From positions 1 to 38,467 of the forward strand of contig NZZP01000003.1 of the NCBI GenBank assembly GCA_002698665.1: 38,467 bases of DNA, written 5' to 3'. Below the pieces are notes generated by a model. It had not been told where the DNA came from and did not search any database. It saw only the letters and a list, made by a program, of their open reading frames with translations. Position numbers and translations under genes: made by a program. This document shows, one piece after another, positions 17,201 through 24,331 of this stretch (its first letter is position 1; every line of letters starts with the position of its first letter). The DNA is from Gammaproteobacteria bacterium. GTDB lineage: Bacteria; Pseudomonadota; Gammaproteobacteria; GCA-002705445; GCA-002716945.

Positions 17201-17297
17201 AAATATAATTTGTATTTTCTGTTATAAATACAAGTAATGCAAGAGTAATAATAATAAACGAAATAAAGTATATTATTAATGATAATATTTTTTGCAT
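14235..17297 (-). CDS. yhdP: YhdP-type AsmA-like envelope protein
   Basis: A 1020-aa protein with one N-terminal membrane anchor (about residues 5-27) and a long, beta-rich region facing the periplasm. The opening after the anchor (EKKSGLNLNINNLETRWHGL) and the C-terminus (LGLFSISSLQKRLTLDFSDFFSSGLSFETMNGEF, then DLSSMSLISGTLLGGPIGAVASIFYDKVL) match the YhdP (DUF3971/AsmA-like C-terminal) family. YhdP is one of the AsmA-like proteins implicated in moving phospholipids to the outer membrane. It is shorter than the E. coli protein (about 1266 aa). It lies 4 nt after rsfS and 35 nt before the nitrilase gene. Confidence 0.88.
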   Translation of the reverse strand: MQKILSLIIYFISFIIITLALLVFITENTNYISNTYTKPLISIVEKKSGLNLNINNLETRWHGLNVHIALKDFSLYKKDSSDILIEGERILLQFNLMSLLYSQRFIPYEINLVNSDITLDYINDKLYMKDYDLLDTYRPGDNANETILDTTKFRISDSNIQINDLDKEITHKLLNINMVVFNELDNIKIFSTFNHQDTTEVIHLASVFKINSSNKFDGIIFSRGINVNTSDLSILPSKLTASLDSIDYSLWAKIQDNAFIDVKGLLNIDSGKLENLLTKEKYHIEKLSTEIDYQNINNIKKIHLGKLNFKTKNNDYDSNNILMTIKDASLADIAVDEINLDDINYLTRIFPNFSKTLLFSSIKPFQGGVLSDLVIRDINDNRKRRYQVNFKSLNYQESNDFSLNNLTGRIIGESYFGTILIDSKNIDMSLSEDNFKIDSLIGNINYRSKDGNLILSSQDIYFNQNQAIKVYGNISKQNKKYKFNIRGDFKTIFKNLPSHYKEYIKESGLSVNSQYDLKYISVSSKKKRNSYGILNLNKLVLGNKNPDLSFNSNNLRIGFYDKYIYINEAEYYINNLPFQLSLDTKIRKNQVSYSMKSKGTVTADLIKHISNYNLFQSFTGESKTHMMLTYRNIDDINIRLKSDMQGMSFNMISPFKKVAQTKKNIDISFKLNNNKENPLNIIFEEYKLKILPNSNGLLIAINSPSIKGNLSLPDSIDTENRINAKLDYFDLNKFEGVADPMVYPFLNLEIYQAKINKYYFNNFVIRTAPASDGMVIERLSFDNNHLSMLGTGKWINSSNGQLTFFDASFSSGNFGTSLGNLGYSDVIKKGKLKSQLIGQWRGSPDIFSLDTFDGKIILDLKDGEFLQVTKQTKAIGQLLGLFSISSLQKRLTLDFSDFFSSGLSFETMNGEFIFLDSSAEVNNLVLKGTFGEMRINGSSSLKKRTHDQELIYIPDLSSMSLISGTLLGGPIGAVASIFYDKVLKEMGINTNQLAAVEYSIKGSWDNPEINVIESFKPIEN

Positions 17298-17301
17298 AGG
17301 A

Positions 17302-17646
17302 CTATTTGTATGTAAAATTCTGAGTATCTATACTCTCATCCCATAATTTTTCTAATGAGTAGAATTCACGAGTTTCAGGATGCATTACATGAACTAATAA
17401 ATCACCATAATCTATTAATATCCACTCAGATCTATTGTATCCTTCAACACCAAGTGGTTTAATTTTATTTTTCTTAAGTTTTGTAACCAAGTTGTCTGCT
17501 ATTGCTTTGACATGTCGTGTCGATCTTCCAGATGCAATGAACATTAAATCCGTTACAGAAGACTTGTTTGTCACATCAACTAATGTAATATCCTGAGCTT
17601 TATTATCCTCTAAGACATTTAAGATATATTTTTTTATCTTTTCCAT
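17302..17646 (-). CDS. rsfS: Ribosomal silencing factor RsfS
   Basis: RsfS (Iojap family) binds ribosomal protein uL14 and blocks subunit joining when nutrients are low. At 114 aa it has normal length and shows the family core: DITLVDVTNKSSVTDLMFIASGRSTRHVKAIADNLV, then GVEGYNRSEWILIDYGDLLVHVMHPETREFYSLEKLW. It lies 2 nt after nadD, the usual partner, and 4 nt before yhdP. Confidence 0.96.
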   Translation of the reverse strand: MEKIKKYILNVLEDNKAQDITLVDVTNKSSVTDLMFIASGRSTRHVKAIADNLVTKLKKNKIKPLGVEGYNRSEWILIDYGDLLVHVMHPETREFYSLEKLWDESIDTQNFTYK

Positions 17647-17648
17647 TA

Positions 17649-18284
17649 CTAGTAAATCTTATTATCTAGCAACCATTTTGCAAGTTCTGGCTTAATATCA
17701 TTTGAAATATCTTGATCCTTTATTAATCTTTTTCTCACTTCAGATGATGAAATATCAATCAATGATGTTTCTTCTAAATATATTTTACCATATGAAGTAC
17801 TATGAAATATAGTTAGATCTTCACAAATAAACGACTTCAAGCTATGTTCTACTTTGCCAGGGTGATTATTTGATATACGTGCTGTGACAATGATGTTACA
17901 TATCTCTAAAATTTCAGTATATTTTTTCCATTGCGGAAATAACTCTAAGGTATCGCTGCCCATAATTAAATAAATATTATCACCAGGATATTCTTCTGAA
18001 ATTGATTTTATGGTATCTATCATAAAAGAGGTTCCGCCTCTAATTATTTCCCGATTATCAATAATGTAATTTGGGTTAGTAATACTCTTTTCAAGCATCT
18101 TTATTCTATCTGTTGTCGACGCTATTATTTGTTTTGATGAATTAGATTTACATGTTGGAATAAAATGTATTTTATCTAAATTATGTATTTTGTGAAGTTG
18201 ATTAATTGGCTTCAAGTGTCCATTATGAATTGGATCAAAAGCACCGCCATATACTCCTATTCTTCTTTTTGAATTATTATTAAT
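17649..18284 (-). CDS. nadD: Nicotinate-nucleotide adenylyltransferase, inferred ATT start
   Basis: NadD adenylates nicotinate mononucleotide, the step after NadC. The ORF track begins at a TTG (18215) that is really the Leu after GH of the catalytic motif. Reading upstream in the same frame gives RRIGVYGGAFDPIHNGH, which contains the GGxFDPxHxGH nucleotide-binding motif essential for activity. Between that motif and the upstream stop (TAA at 18290-18288) there is no ATG, GTG or TTG. ATT at 18284 is my choice: it overlaps the last base of the proA reading frame and lies 9 nt after AGGGA, giving 211 aa (E. coli has 213). ATA at 18260 is the alternative. Other motifs are MGSDTLELFPQW and DISSSEVRKRL. 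Confidence 0.88.
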   Translation of the reverse strand: MNNNSKRRIGVYGGAFDPIHNGHLKPINQLHKIHNLDKIHFIPTCKSNSSKQIIASTTDRIKMLEKSITNPNYIIDNREIIRGGTSFMIDTIKSISEEYPGDNIYLIMGSDTLELFPQWKKYTEILEICNIIVTARISNNHPGKVEHSLKSFICEDLTIFHSTSYGKIYLEETSLIDISSSEVRKRLIKDQDISNDIKPELAKWLLDNKIY

Positions 18285-19536
18285 TTTTTATTTTCCCTGA
18301 ACTTTTAACAATATATTTCATATTTGTAAGACCATCTAATCCTACAGGTCCTCTGGCATGGAGCTTATCTGTGCTAATTCCAATTTCAGCACCTAAACCA
18401 TATTCGAAACCATCAGCAAATCTTGTAGATGTATTAACCATTACAGAACTAGAGTTAACAAACTTTAAAAATTTTTCGATTGAATTTTTATCAGATGAGA
18501 TTATTGCATCAGTATGCATAGAGCCGTATTTCTCAATATGGCTAATTGCTTCATCAATACTTTCTACAATTTTGACAGCAACTATAGGTGCTAGGAATTC
18601 TTGATACCAGTCTTCTTCTTTTGCTATCTTAATATTATTGTCATACATTCTTGAATTTTTACATCCTCTTATTTCAACACCAAGTGATACATATTTAGCT
18701 AATATTTTTTTTAGACATGACTTTGAAAAATTTTTGTGAACCAACAATGTCTCCATTGCATTACAAACTCCATAACGCTGTGTTTTAGAATTAATACTTA
18801 CATTATATGCATTAATTTTATCTGCAGACTTATCTATGTAAACATGGCAGTTGCCATCTAAATGTTTAATCATTGGAATAGTAGAACATGACATTACCTT
18901 TTCTATTAGACCTTTCCCTCCTCTGGGTATAATTACATCTATATATTCATTCATCTTTAATAATGAAGTTACTGCGGTCCGATCAGTAATACCAACAAGT
19001 TGAACAGCATGAGAATCGAAAGAACATAAGATGAGGGCATTCTTAATATATTTCATAAGGATTTTATTAGTGTTTATTGACTCAGATCCTCCTCTTAAAA
19101 TGACGCTATTACCAGATTTAATACATAATCCAGCAGCATCTATTGTTACGTTAGGTCTGGACTCATAAATCATACCTATAACGCCTAATGGCACTCTCAT
19201 TTTAGAAACAGTTATTCCTGTTTTTTGTTTTTTTCCATCAGAAATAGTAAATAACGTATCTTTTATTTTTATTATCTTAGATAATCCATCTACCATATTT
19301 TGAATCCTTCCTTTGTCTAATAAAAGCCTATCAATCATGCTATTTTGTATTTTATTTTTTTTTGCATTCCTTACGTCTATCAGATTGGCTTTTATAATTT
19401 CCTCTGAGTTTTCTAAAAGAGATTTTGAGAGGACACTCAATACTTTATTCTTAGATGCAGCTGAATAATTACCTGCCATCTTAGATGCTTTATAAGCTTG
19501 CTTACATAACTTCAAAATATATTTATTTGTATCCAT
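18280..19536 (-). CDS. proA: Glutamate-5-semialdehyde dehydrogenase (gamma-glutamyl phosphate reductase)
   Basis: ProA reduces gamma-glutamyl phosphate in proline synthesis. I choose ATG 19536 (MDTNKYIL) rather than the track's 19551, because AGGA lies 6 nt before it and the resulting 418 aa matches E. coli (417). Family motifs are MIYESRPNVTIDAAGLCIKSGNSVILRGGSE, LDGNCHVYIDKSAD, and TQRYGVCNAMETLLVH with the catalytic Cys. The C-terminus GLGAEIGISTDKLHARGPVGLDGLTN is also intact. The gene overlaps holA by 14 nt and the inferred nadD start. ProB is not in this window. Confidence 0.96.
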   Translation of the reverse strand: MDTNKYILKLCKQAYKASKMAGNYSAASKNKVLSVLSKSLLENSEEIIKANLIDVRNAKKNKIQNSMIDRLLLDKGRIQNMVDGLSKIIKIKDTLFTISDGKKQKTGITVSKMRVPLGVIGMIYESRPNVTIDAAGLCIKSGNSVILRGGSESINTNKILMKYIKNALILCSFDSHAVQLVGITDRTAVTSLLKMNEYIDVIIPRGGKGLIEKVMSCSTIPMIKHLDGNCHVYIDKSADKINAYNVSINSKTQRYGVCNAMETLLVHKNFSKSCLKKILAKYVSLGVEIRGCKNSRMYDNNIKIAKEEDWYQEFLAPIVAVKIVESIDEAISHIEKYGSMHTDAIISSDKNSIEKFLKFVNSSSVMVNTSTRFADGFEYGLGAEIGISTDKLHARGPVGLDGLTNMKYIVKSSGKIKN

Positions 19537-20533
19537 TAATATTCCTATCATTTATGAATGAATATGGTGATTTATTAAGTATAAAAGAAGAGATTAACAA
19601 TTCAAGTTTATGCCAAACATCAGTATGTGAATAACTAGTTTTAATAGACAAATCTATTTCATGGCAGTACTCCATCAATCTCTTTAATAAAGGCTTATCC
19701 AAACTATCGTAAATCTGATAATAGAGATTTTTTCTGAAACTAGGTATATATGGCATAGGTGATACTTCATGATGCAGGCTATATATTTTTTTTAATTCTA
19801 AATTTATTAAGAACAAAATATATACCTCGGGTATTTTAATTGTATGAAGATATTTGAGTATCTTTATGGTTTTAGCAAGATTTTTCTCAAGTAAACAATT
19901 TACGAGATCATATTCATTATACTTATACTCTTTCTGAAGAAGATTAAAATAATCATCAAGATCTTGAACTTCTAGTAAAGACATCTTATATAGTTCTTGA
20001 GATATCGCAGATGTATTGCCTTCATTTTTTTCCATCAATTTTTGAAATTGATTTTCAGAAAAATTAATTTTATTTTTTTGAAATTTTGCCTTCACCCAGT
20101 TTTTTAAATCTAAGCCCTTAAGTTCTGTTACTTCAATAATGTGGCCCGTATTATCAATAATTTTAAACAGGTTAGTTTTCTTGAAAGCTGAAGTTTGTGG
20201 CCCAAGCTTCAAAATAATCTTCAAGTCATCAGGTAAAACAACTGTCTGCAAGAAATCTGTAAGACACTTAGGTATTGAATTAGAAACCACTGCTAATATT
20301 AGAATTTTTTTTTCATTAAATAAAGATAAACTATTAAAATCATCAGATATTATTGAAATATCAAAATCTGAATCTACCACAACTCGTTTAACGAGAGTTT
20401 CATCATGTCTTAACATTCTTTCTAATCTAGATTGAACCTCATTTAACAGATGATATGGATTCCCAAATACGAGATAAATGGGTGAAACCGGTATATTGTT
20501 GTTAACAATGAATTGTTTATAAGTTATTTTCAT
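19523..20533 (-). CDS. holA: DNA polymerase III delta subunit
   Basis: HolA is the delta subunit of the clamp loader that opens the beta sliding clamp. The 336-aa protein has the family start, PIYLVFGNPYHLLNEVQSRL, and a delta-type middle with LKIILKLGPQTSAFKKTNLFK and NEGNTSAISQELYKMSLL. The C-terminal helical domain is divergent. It leads the long leftward run ending at pmbA, is divergent from the dehydrogenase at 20567, and overlaps proA by 14 nt. In many gammaproteobacteria holA follows lptE; here lptE is 6 kb away, downstream of leuS. Confidence 0.88.
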   Translation of the reverse strand: MKITYKQFIVNNNIPVSPIYLVFGNPYHLLNEVQSRLERMLRHDETLVKRVVVDSDFDISIISDDFNSLSLFNEKKILILAVVSNSIPKCLTDFLQTVVLPDDLKIILKLGPQTSAFKKTNLFKIIDNTGHIIEVTELKGLDLKNWVKAKFQKNKINFSENQFQKLMEKNEGNTSAISQELYKMSLLEVQDLDDYFNLLQKEYKYNEYDLVNCLLEKNLAKTIKILKYLHTIKIPEVYILFLINLELKKIYSLHHEVSPMPYIPSFRKNLYYQIYDSLDKPLLKRLMEYCHEIDLSIKTSYSHTDVWHKLELLISSFILNKSPYSFINDRNINGYK

Positions 20534-20566
20534 ATGATAAATGTCTTAGATTCTATACAATATATC

Positions 20567-21457
20567 ATGGATATCAAAAAAGCTCATAAAGAAATTGGAT
20601 TTATCGGTCTTGGTATTATGGGAAAACCCATGGCTGATAATCTAGTAAAGGCTGGCTTTAATGTTAGTTTTTATGCAAGGCGTAAATTAATAATTGAAGA
20701 TATGATCGCAAAAGGAAGTAAATTTCTACCTAGCGTTTCTGATGTTTCTAAATCATGTAAAATAATTTTTTTAAATTTACCTGAAAGTAAAGATGTTAAG
20801 AATGTTGTGCTTGGAAGAAATGGTTTATATAAAGGGCTTCAGAAAAATACGATTATAATTGATATGAGCACAATATGTCCAAACGTAACTCAAGAGTTAT
20901 CTAATACCCTACTGAAAAAAAATTGTTACTTGATAGATGCACCAGTTTCAGGTGGTGAGATAGGTGCAATAAAAGGTACTTTGTCCATAATGGTAGGAGG
21001 TGACAGACAAAAGTTTCTAAAAATTAAAAGCTTACTAAATACTTTAGGAAAAGATATTACTTACATAGGTAAGTCAGGGTCTGGACAAATAGCTAAAGCA
21101 TGTAATCAAATTTTAGTTGCAGGGACCATGTCGGCTGTTAGTGAAATACTAATATTAGCTGACAAATTAAAATGTGATAAAACTCTTATTAAGAAGGCTT
21201 TAATGGGGGGTTTTGCTAAGAGTAAAATATTAGAAGTACATGGCGAAAGAATGATTAAAAATAATTACAAGCCAGGATTCACCTCTAAACTACACCTTAA
21301 AGATATGATTATAGCTCGTAATTTAGCTCGAAAAGTTGGATTAAAACTAATGGGTGCAAATAGATCGCTTCAGCTTTTAAAACAAGTTAAGAAATCAAAA
21401 CTATCAAATAAAGATTCTTCGATTATACATAAAATGATTATAAAGAAATCAAAATAA
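20567..21457 (+). CDS. Beta-hydroxyacid dehydrogenase (tartronate semialdehyde reductase / 3-hydroxyisobutyrate dehydrogenase family)
   Basis: An NAD(P)-dependent dehydrogenase of 296 aa. The N-terminal Rossmann motif GFIGLGIMGKPMADNL, the substrate-binding DAPVSGGEIGA, GTLSIMVGGD, and the catalytic Lys in GSGQIAKACNQ are all present. I take ATG 20567 (MDIKKAHKE) as the start because the track's 20513 would overlap holA and add a non-conserved extension. A TACAAT hexamer lies 5 nt before this ATG. Substrate cannot be fixed by eye; GarR/GlxR and MmsB share these motifs. It is 39 nt upstream of the Irr-like regulator. Confidence 0.85.
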   Translation: MDIKKAHKEIGFIGLGIMGKPMADNLVKAGFNVSFYARRKLIIEDMIAKGSKFLPSVSDVSKSCKIIFLNLPESKDVKNVVLGRNGLYKGLQKNTIIIDMSTICPNVTQELSNTLLKKNCYLIDAPVSGGEIGAIKGTLSIMVGGDRQKFLKIKSLLNTLGKDITYIGKSGSGQIAKACNQILVAGTMSAVSEILILADKLKCDKTLIKKALMGGFAKSKILEVHGERMIKNNYKPGFTSKLHLKDMIIARNLARKVGLKLMGANRSLQLLKQVKKSKLSNKDSSIIHKMIIKKSK

Positions 21458-21484
21458 AGTATTTAAAATATAATCACTATTTTA

Positions 21485-21490
21485 TATAAT
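21485..21490 (+). promoter_or_regulatory. Candidate -10 element of the Irr-like regulator gene
   Basis: A perfect TATAAT ends 6 nt before the ATG at 21497. TTTAAA lies at the -35 position with a 17-bp spacer (four of six). No Shine-Dalgarno sequence is seen, so a transcript from here would be leaderless. Confidence 0.4.
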
Positions 21491-21496
21491 ATCACT

Positions 21497-21898
21497 ATGT
21501 TAGGAAAAAATTTTGAAAATCTACTAAAAAGCAATGGTATCACGCCTACAAAGCAAAGGTTGGAAATAGCTGATTTAATATTTGTTAAGAATCAACATTT
21601 CAACGCAAGTGATTTGATAGATAAAGTCAAAAATGCTGGACTGCCAATATCACAAGCTACAATATACAATACCTTGTGTTTGTTTGAACAAAAAGGTTTG
21701 CTCAAAACTATTAATCTAAATAATGATCACAAATTTTTTGATACAAATTTAGAGCCACATCATCACATGTATAATACTAGCAACAACACACTTACTGATA
21801 TAAGTAATGAAAAAATAAGTTTTTCTAAACTACCTGATATTCCAAAGAACCTTTCAGTTGAACAAACTGAAGTATTAATCAAAGTCAAAAATAAGTAA
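21497..21898 (+). CDS. Fur-family regulator, Irr-like
   Basis: A 133-aa Fur-superfamily repressor with a winged-helix DNA-binding domain: ITPTKQRLEIADLIF (15-29) and LPISQATIYNTLCLFEQKGLL (49-69). The dimerisation half carries FFDTNLEPHHHMYNTSNNTLTDI, in which the HHH at 88-90 and the following pattern resemble Irr more than Fur. Classic Fur has HHDHLIC.xCG; here the CxxC structural-zinc motifs are missing and the only Cys is Cys61. Irr proteins sense haem or iron status and bind TTTAGAA-N3-TTCTAAA-type boxes, and such a box occurs upstream of the convergent rubrerythrin operon. PerR-like sensing is an alternative. The gene ends 2 nt before the convergent DUF3501 gene. Confidence 0.85.
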   Translation: MLGKNFENLLKSNGITPTKQRLEIADLIFVKNQHFNASDLIDKVKNAGLPISQATIYNTLCLFEQKGLLKTINLNNDHKFFDTNLEPHHHMYNTSNNTLTDISNEKISFSKLPDIPKNLSVEQTEVLIKVKNK

Positions 21899-21900
21899 TA

Positions 21901-22482
21901 TTAGCTGAAATCATCAGACAACGTCTCAATTACTTTTAGAGACAACTCAGTATGCTTATCATACTGACTATGATCAGTGCCTATTGAGACATTATTTGAA
22001 TCTTTGAATTTACTTACACTAATATCGTCAAGTTCAAATCGAAGAAAATGAACCGCAGAAGTTTTTTCGTCTCTGCTCCTTTCAAGATCCTCATCTGCTA
22101 TAGCAAATATCCGTTTACCATTGTCAATTGATAACCATATATTATTTTCTATATCATGTAGTTTGTTTAGCATAGTTTTACGCTCCGCTACATTTGGGTA
22201 CATAATAAGCATCGTAGCTTTTAAGTTACTGCCATCAGGAATTAATGCACTGTATGCTGATATTTCCTCATCTATTTCTTTGTCATTAAAAATCTTCTCT
22301 ATTCGCAACATTTCCTGAATTTGATACTTAATTGTCTTAAAATCTTCAAATAATAATAATATGTTTTCTCCTATTTTTACTGATCTATGTTCCTTGTGTT
22401 TAATAATTTGTAATTTAATATCATCTCTTTTTTTATCATATTCTTCTAGAGAGAGTAGTTCATCTTTTATTAACTTATTCAT
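21901..22482 (-). CDS. DUF3501 family protein
   Basis: A 193-aa protein matching the DUF3501 family. Recognisable parts are LSLEEYDKKRDDIKLQIIKHKEHRSVKIGENILLLFED, QIQEMLRIEKIF and HFLRFEL. There are no cysteines and no membrane segments, so it is not itself an Fe-S protein. It is the third gene of the rubrerythrin-FeS-DUF3501 operon, a trio I recall from several beta- and gammaproteobacteria. No biochemical function is known to me. A near-ideal Shine-Dalgarno sequence overlaps the stop of the preceding gene, so it should be translated well and coupled to it. Confidence 0.88.
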   Translation of the reverse strand: MNKLIKDELLSLEEYDKKRDDIKLQIIKHKEHRSVKIGENILLLFEDFKTIKYQIQEMLRIEKIFNDKEIDEEISAYSALIPDGSNLKATMLIMYPNVAERKTMLNKLHDIENNIWLSIDNGKRIFAIADEDLERSRDEKTSAVHFLRFELDDISVSKFKDSNNVSIGTDHSQYDKHTELSLKVIETLSDDFS

Positions 22483-22488
22483 ATATAT

Positions 22489-22496
22489 ACCTCCTT
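22489..22496 (-). promoter_or_regulatory. Strong ribosome binding site of the DUF3501 gene
   Basis: AAGGAGGT, a full match to the usual anti-Shine-Dalgarno sequence, lies 6 nt before the ATG at 22482. It overlaps the TAA stop of the Fe-S protein gene (TAAGGAGG). Most genes in this window have weaker or no such site. Confidence 0.8.
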
Positions 22497-23796
22497 ATAG
22501 CCCATATGCACGTTTAATAAGTGAAATTGGGTGAGTTGCGTTTATTTTTTTGCCAATTGCATTCACTACATGATGAGCCGCTAATGTGCAGTCACTTGTA
22601 ACAAAATCAGACTCTGTTTTCTCAAATTCTCGTACGATAGGCTTTGCAATTTTTATAGCTATCTCATGAGTTTCTTGCTTTACACCATATGTACCGTCAT
22701 GACCGGAGCATCGCTCAATAGAATTAATGGTAGTATTAGGTATCAGCTCAAGTATTTTCTTTGTCAGGGGCCCCATATTCTGGACTCTCTGATGGCATGC
22801 TACTTGGTAAAAAACACTCCCTAAATGATTTTTAAAATCAGTATCCAATAACCCTTTGTTGTGCAATAAAGCAAGATATTCAAATGGATCAAAAATAGAT
22901 TTAGAAATTAGAGATACATCTTTATTTTCTGGAAATAGTAGTGGCAATTCTTGTTTAAACATAAGTATACATGAGGGAACAGGTGCTATGATTTTGTACC
23001 CATCATTTACATATTTCTTAAATATATTGATATTAGACTGCATCATTTTTTCAACTTGAAGCAGATCCCCTAATTCTAATTTAGGCATGCCACAACAATT
23101 ATCTTCTTGTATGACTTTTACGTGAACCTGGTTATGTTCTAAAACAGAAACCAAATCATCTACAACATTTGGCTCATTGTAATTATGGTAACAAGTTGTA
23201 TAAATAGCTACTTTTTGATTAGTTTCAAATGTACTATTCATATTTAAATACTTTGATTTAGCTGTCACACTGGCAAATTTTGGCAATGAAGCATTTCGAT
23301 GGATATGAAGTACTTTCTCAAGAATTAATCTAAAAATCTTTGTATTATTAAAAAAGTTCACAATAGGTGCGATAATTTTCTTAGACGCAAATCTTCCTAA
23401 GTAATCTGTAGATGAAATGATTTTATTTCTAATTGATGCACCTTTTTTATGGTGATTGATAGCTTTAGCACGTAGCATTAAGTGTGGAAAATCTATTTCC
23501 CATTCATGTGGAGGAATGTATGGGCATTTGGTTAGGAAACATAAATCGCATAAGTAGCAATGATCCACTACATCTTGAAATTGCTCATACCGCACACCAT
23601 CAACTTCAAATGTATCTGATTCATCAATCAAATCAAACAGAGTTGGAAATGAGTTACACAAACTGACACATCTTCTACATCCATGGCAGGCGTCAGCAAC
23701 TCTTCTCAATTCTTTCTCAAAAAGCTCTTCGTTAAGATAATCTTTATTCTTCCAATCGACGGCATATCGCGTCGGAGCTTGAAGGCCACCTTCCAT
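22495..23796 (-). CDS. Fe-S/CCG-domain oxidoreductase (GlpC/HdrB-like) of the rubrerythrin operon
   Basis: A 433-aa protein with two N-terminal ferredoxin-type cysteine groups: CHGCRRCVSLC near residue 37 and CYLCDLCFLTKCPY near residue 83 (spacing x2-x2-x4 in the second). These are followed by two CCG-type domains, the first with CCGMPKLELGD and the second with ACHQRVQNMG ... CSGHDGTYG, where Ser replaces the second Cys. This architecture is shared with GlpC, GlcF and heterodisulfide-reductase subunits that pass electrons to thiols or quinones. The substrate is unknown. GGAG lies 7 nt before the ATG, and a hairpin terminator separates it from rubrerythrin. Electron transfer to the rubrerythrin is a reasonable inference but not proven. 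Confidence 0.88.
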   Translation of the reverse strand: MEGGLQAPTRYAVDWKNKDYLNEELFEKELRRVADACHGCRRCVSLCNSFPTLFDLIDESDTFEVDGVRYEQFQDVVDHCYLCDLCFLTKCPYIPPHEWEIDFPHLMLRAKAINHHKKGASIRNKIISSTDYLGRFASKKIIAPIVNFFNNTKIFRLILEKVLHIHRNASLPKFASVTAKSKYLNMNSTFETNQKVAIYTTCYHNYNEPNVVDDLVSVLEHNQVHVKVIQEDNCCGMPKLELGDLLQVEKMMQSNINIFKKYVNDGYKIIAPVPSCILMFKQELPLLFPENKDVSLISKSIFDPFEYLALLHNKGLLDTDFKNHLGSVFYQVACHQRVQNMGPLTKKILELIPNTTINSIERCSGHDGTYGVKQETHEIAIKIAKPIVREFEKTESDFVTSDCTLAAHHVVNAIGKKINATHPISLIKRAYGL

Positions 23797-23809
23797 AATG
23801 TTTCTCCGG

Positions 23810-23844
23810 TTAAAAATAAACCTCTTATTTAGAAATAAGAGGTT
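23810..23844 (-). terminator. Hairpin between rubrerythrin and the Fe-S gene, likely partial terminator
   Basis: AACCTCTTATTT (23819-23830) and AAATAAGAGGTT (23833-23844) are perfect 12-nt reverse complements only 2 nt apart. On the leftward strand the stem is followed by TTATTTTTAA. It starts about 11 nt after the rubrerythrin stop. As an intrinsic terminator with incomplete stopping, it would give more rubrerythrin mRNA than Fe-S/DUF3501 mRNA. It could also protect the 3' end of a processed transcript. Confidence 0.75.
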
Positions 23845-23855
23845 ATAATTTTAGA

Positions 23856-24275
23856 TTAGGAAATAGCTTCCAGTGCTTTTGTGAATCTATTTGCATGAGA
23901 CCTTTCTGCTTTGGCAAGTGTTTCAAACCAATCCGCAATCTCATCAAAACCTTCATCGCGAGCTGTTTTAGCCATGCCAGGATACATATCAGTGTATTCA
24001 TGGGTCTCACCAGCTATCGCAGCTTTAAGATTCATCTCGCTATTACCTATAGGTTCTCCAGTCGCAGGGTCACCGCATTCTTTTTCTAGGTATTCTAAGT
24101 GGCCATGGGCATGACCAGTTTCACCTTCAGCAGTTGATCTAAAAACAGTTGCAACATCGTTTTGTCCTTCAACATCTGCTTTAGCAGCAAAATATAGGTA
24201 TCTTCTGTTGGCTTGTGACTCTCCTGCAAAAGCATCTTTTAGATTTTTTTCAGTTTCTGAACCTTTTAAACTCAT
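23856..24275 (-). CDS. Rubrerythrin-like diiron protein without rubredoxin domain
   Basis: A 139-aa four-helix diiron protein. Ligand residues of the rubrerythrin fold are visible: Glu19 ([10 protein letters not shown]), Glu52 and His55 ([10 protein letters not shown]), Glu90 and Glu93 (AGETHEY), and Glu124 with His127 (AERSHANRF). The C-terminal rubredoxin domain of classical rubrerythrin is absent, and the only cysteine is Cys67, so electrons must come from a separate carrier. The family reduces hydrogen peroxide. AAGGAG lies about 8 nt before the ATG. It leads the rubrerythrin-FeS-DUF3501 operon under a promoter with an Irr-type box, and the downstream hairpin suggests it is the most highly expressed member. 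Confidence 0.92.
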   Translation of the reverse strand: MSLKGSETEKNLKDAFAGESQANRRYLYFAAKADVEGQNDVATVFRSTAEGETGHAHGHLEYLEKECGDPATGEPIGNSEMNLKAAIAGETHEYTDMYPGMAKTARDEGFDEIADWFETLAKAERSHANRFTKALEAIS

Positions 24276-24304
24276 TTTCTTTCTCCTTATGTGTTCATAA
24301 ACAA

Positions 24305-24310
24305 ATTATA
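24305..24310 (-). promoter_or_regulatory. Candidate -10 element of the rubrerythrin operon
   Basis: A perfect TATAAT on the minus strand, about 30 nt upstream of the rubrerythrin ATG, leaving room for a leader with the AAGGAG ribosome site. No good -35 hexamer is seen at 16-18 bp; the Irr-type palindrome lies over that region, which would suit repression or an activator-dependent promoter. Confidence 0.5.
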
Positions 24311-24331
24311 TAATCATTGAATGTATGACTA

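Noticed and set aside
19537-19551. Upstream ATG of proA used by the ORF track
   Set aside because: ATG 19536 has AGGA at 6 nt and gives the expected length; the upstream five codons are not family-like.
20531-20561. Leaderless promoter for holA
   Set aside because: The only good hexamer (TATCAT) touches the ATG directly, which would place the transcription start inside the gene.
20513-20566. 18-residue N-terminal extension of the dehydrogenase in the ORF track
   Set aside because: It overlaps the start of divergent holA and precedes the family start; ATG 20567 gives the normal N-terminus.
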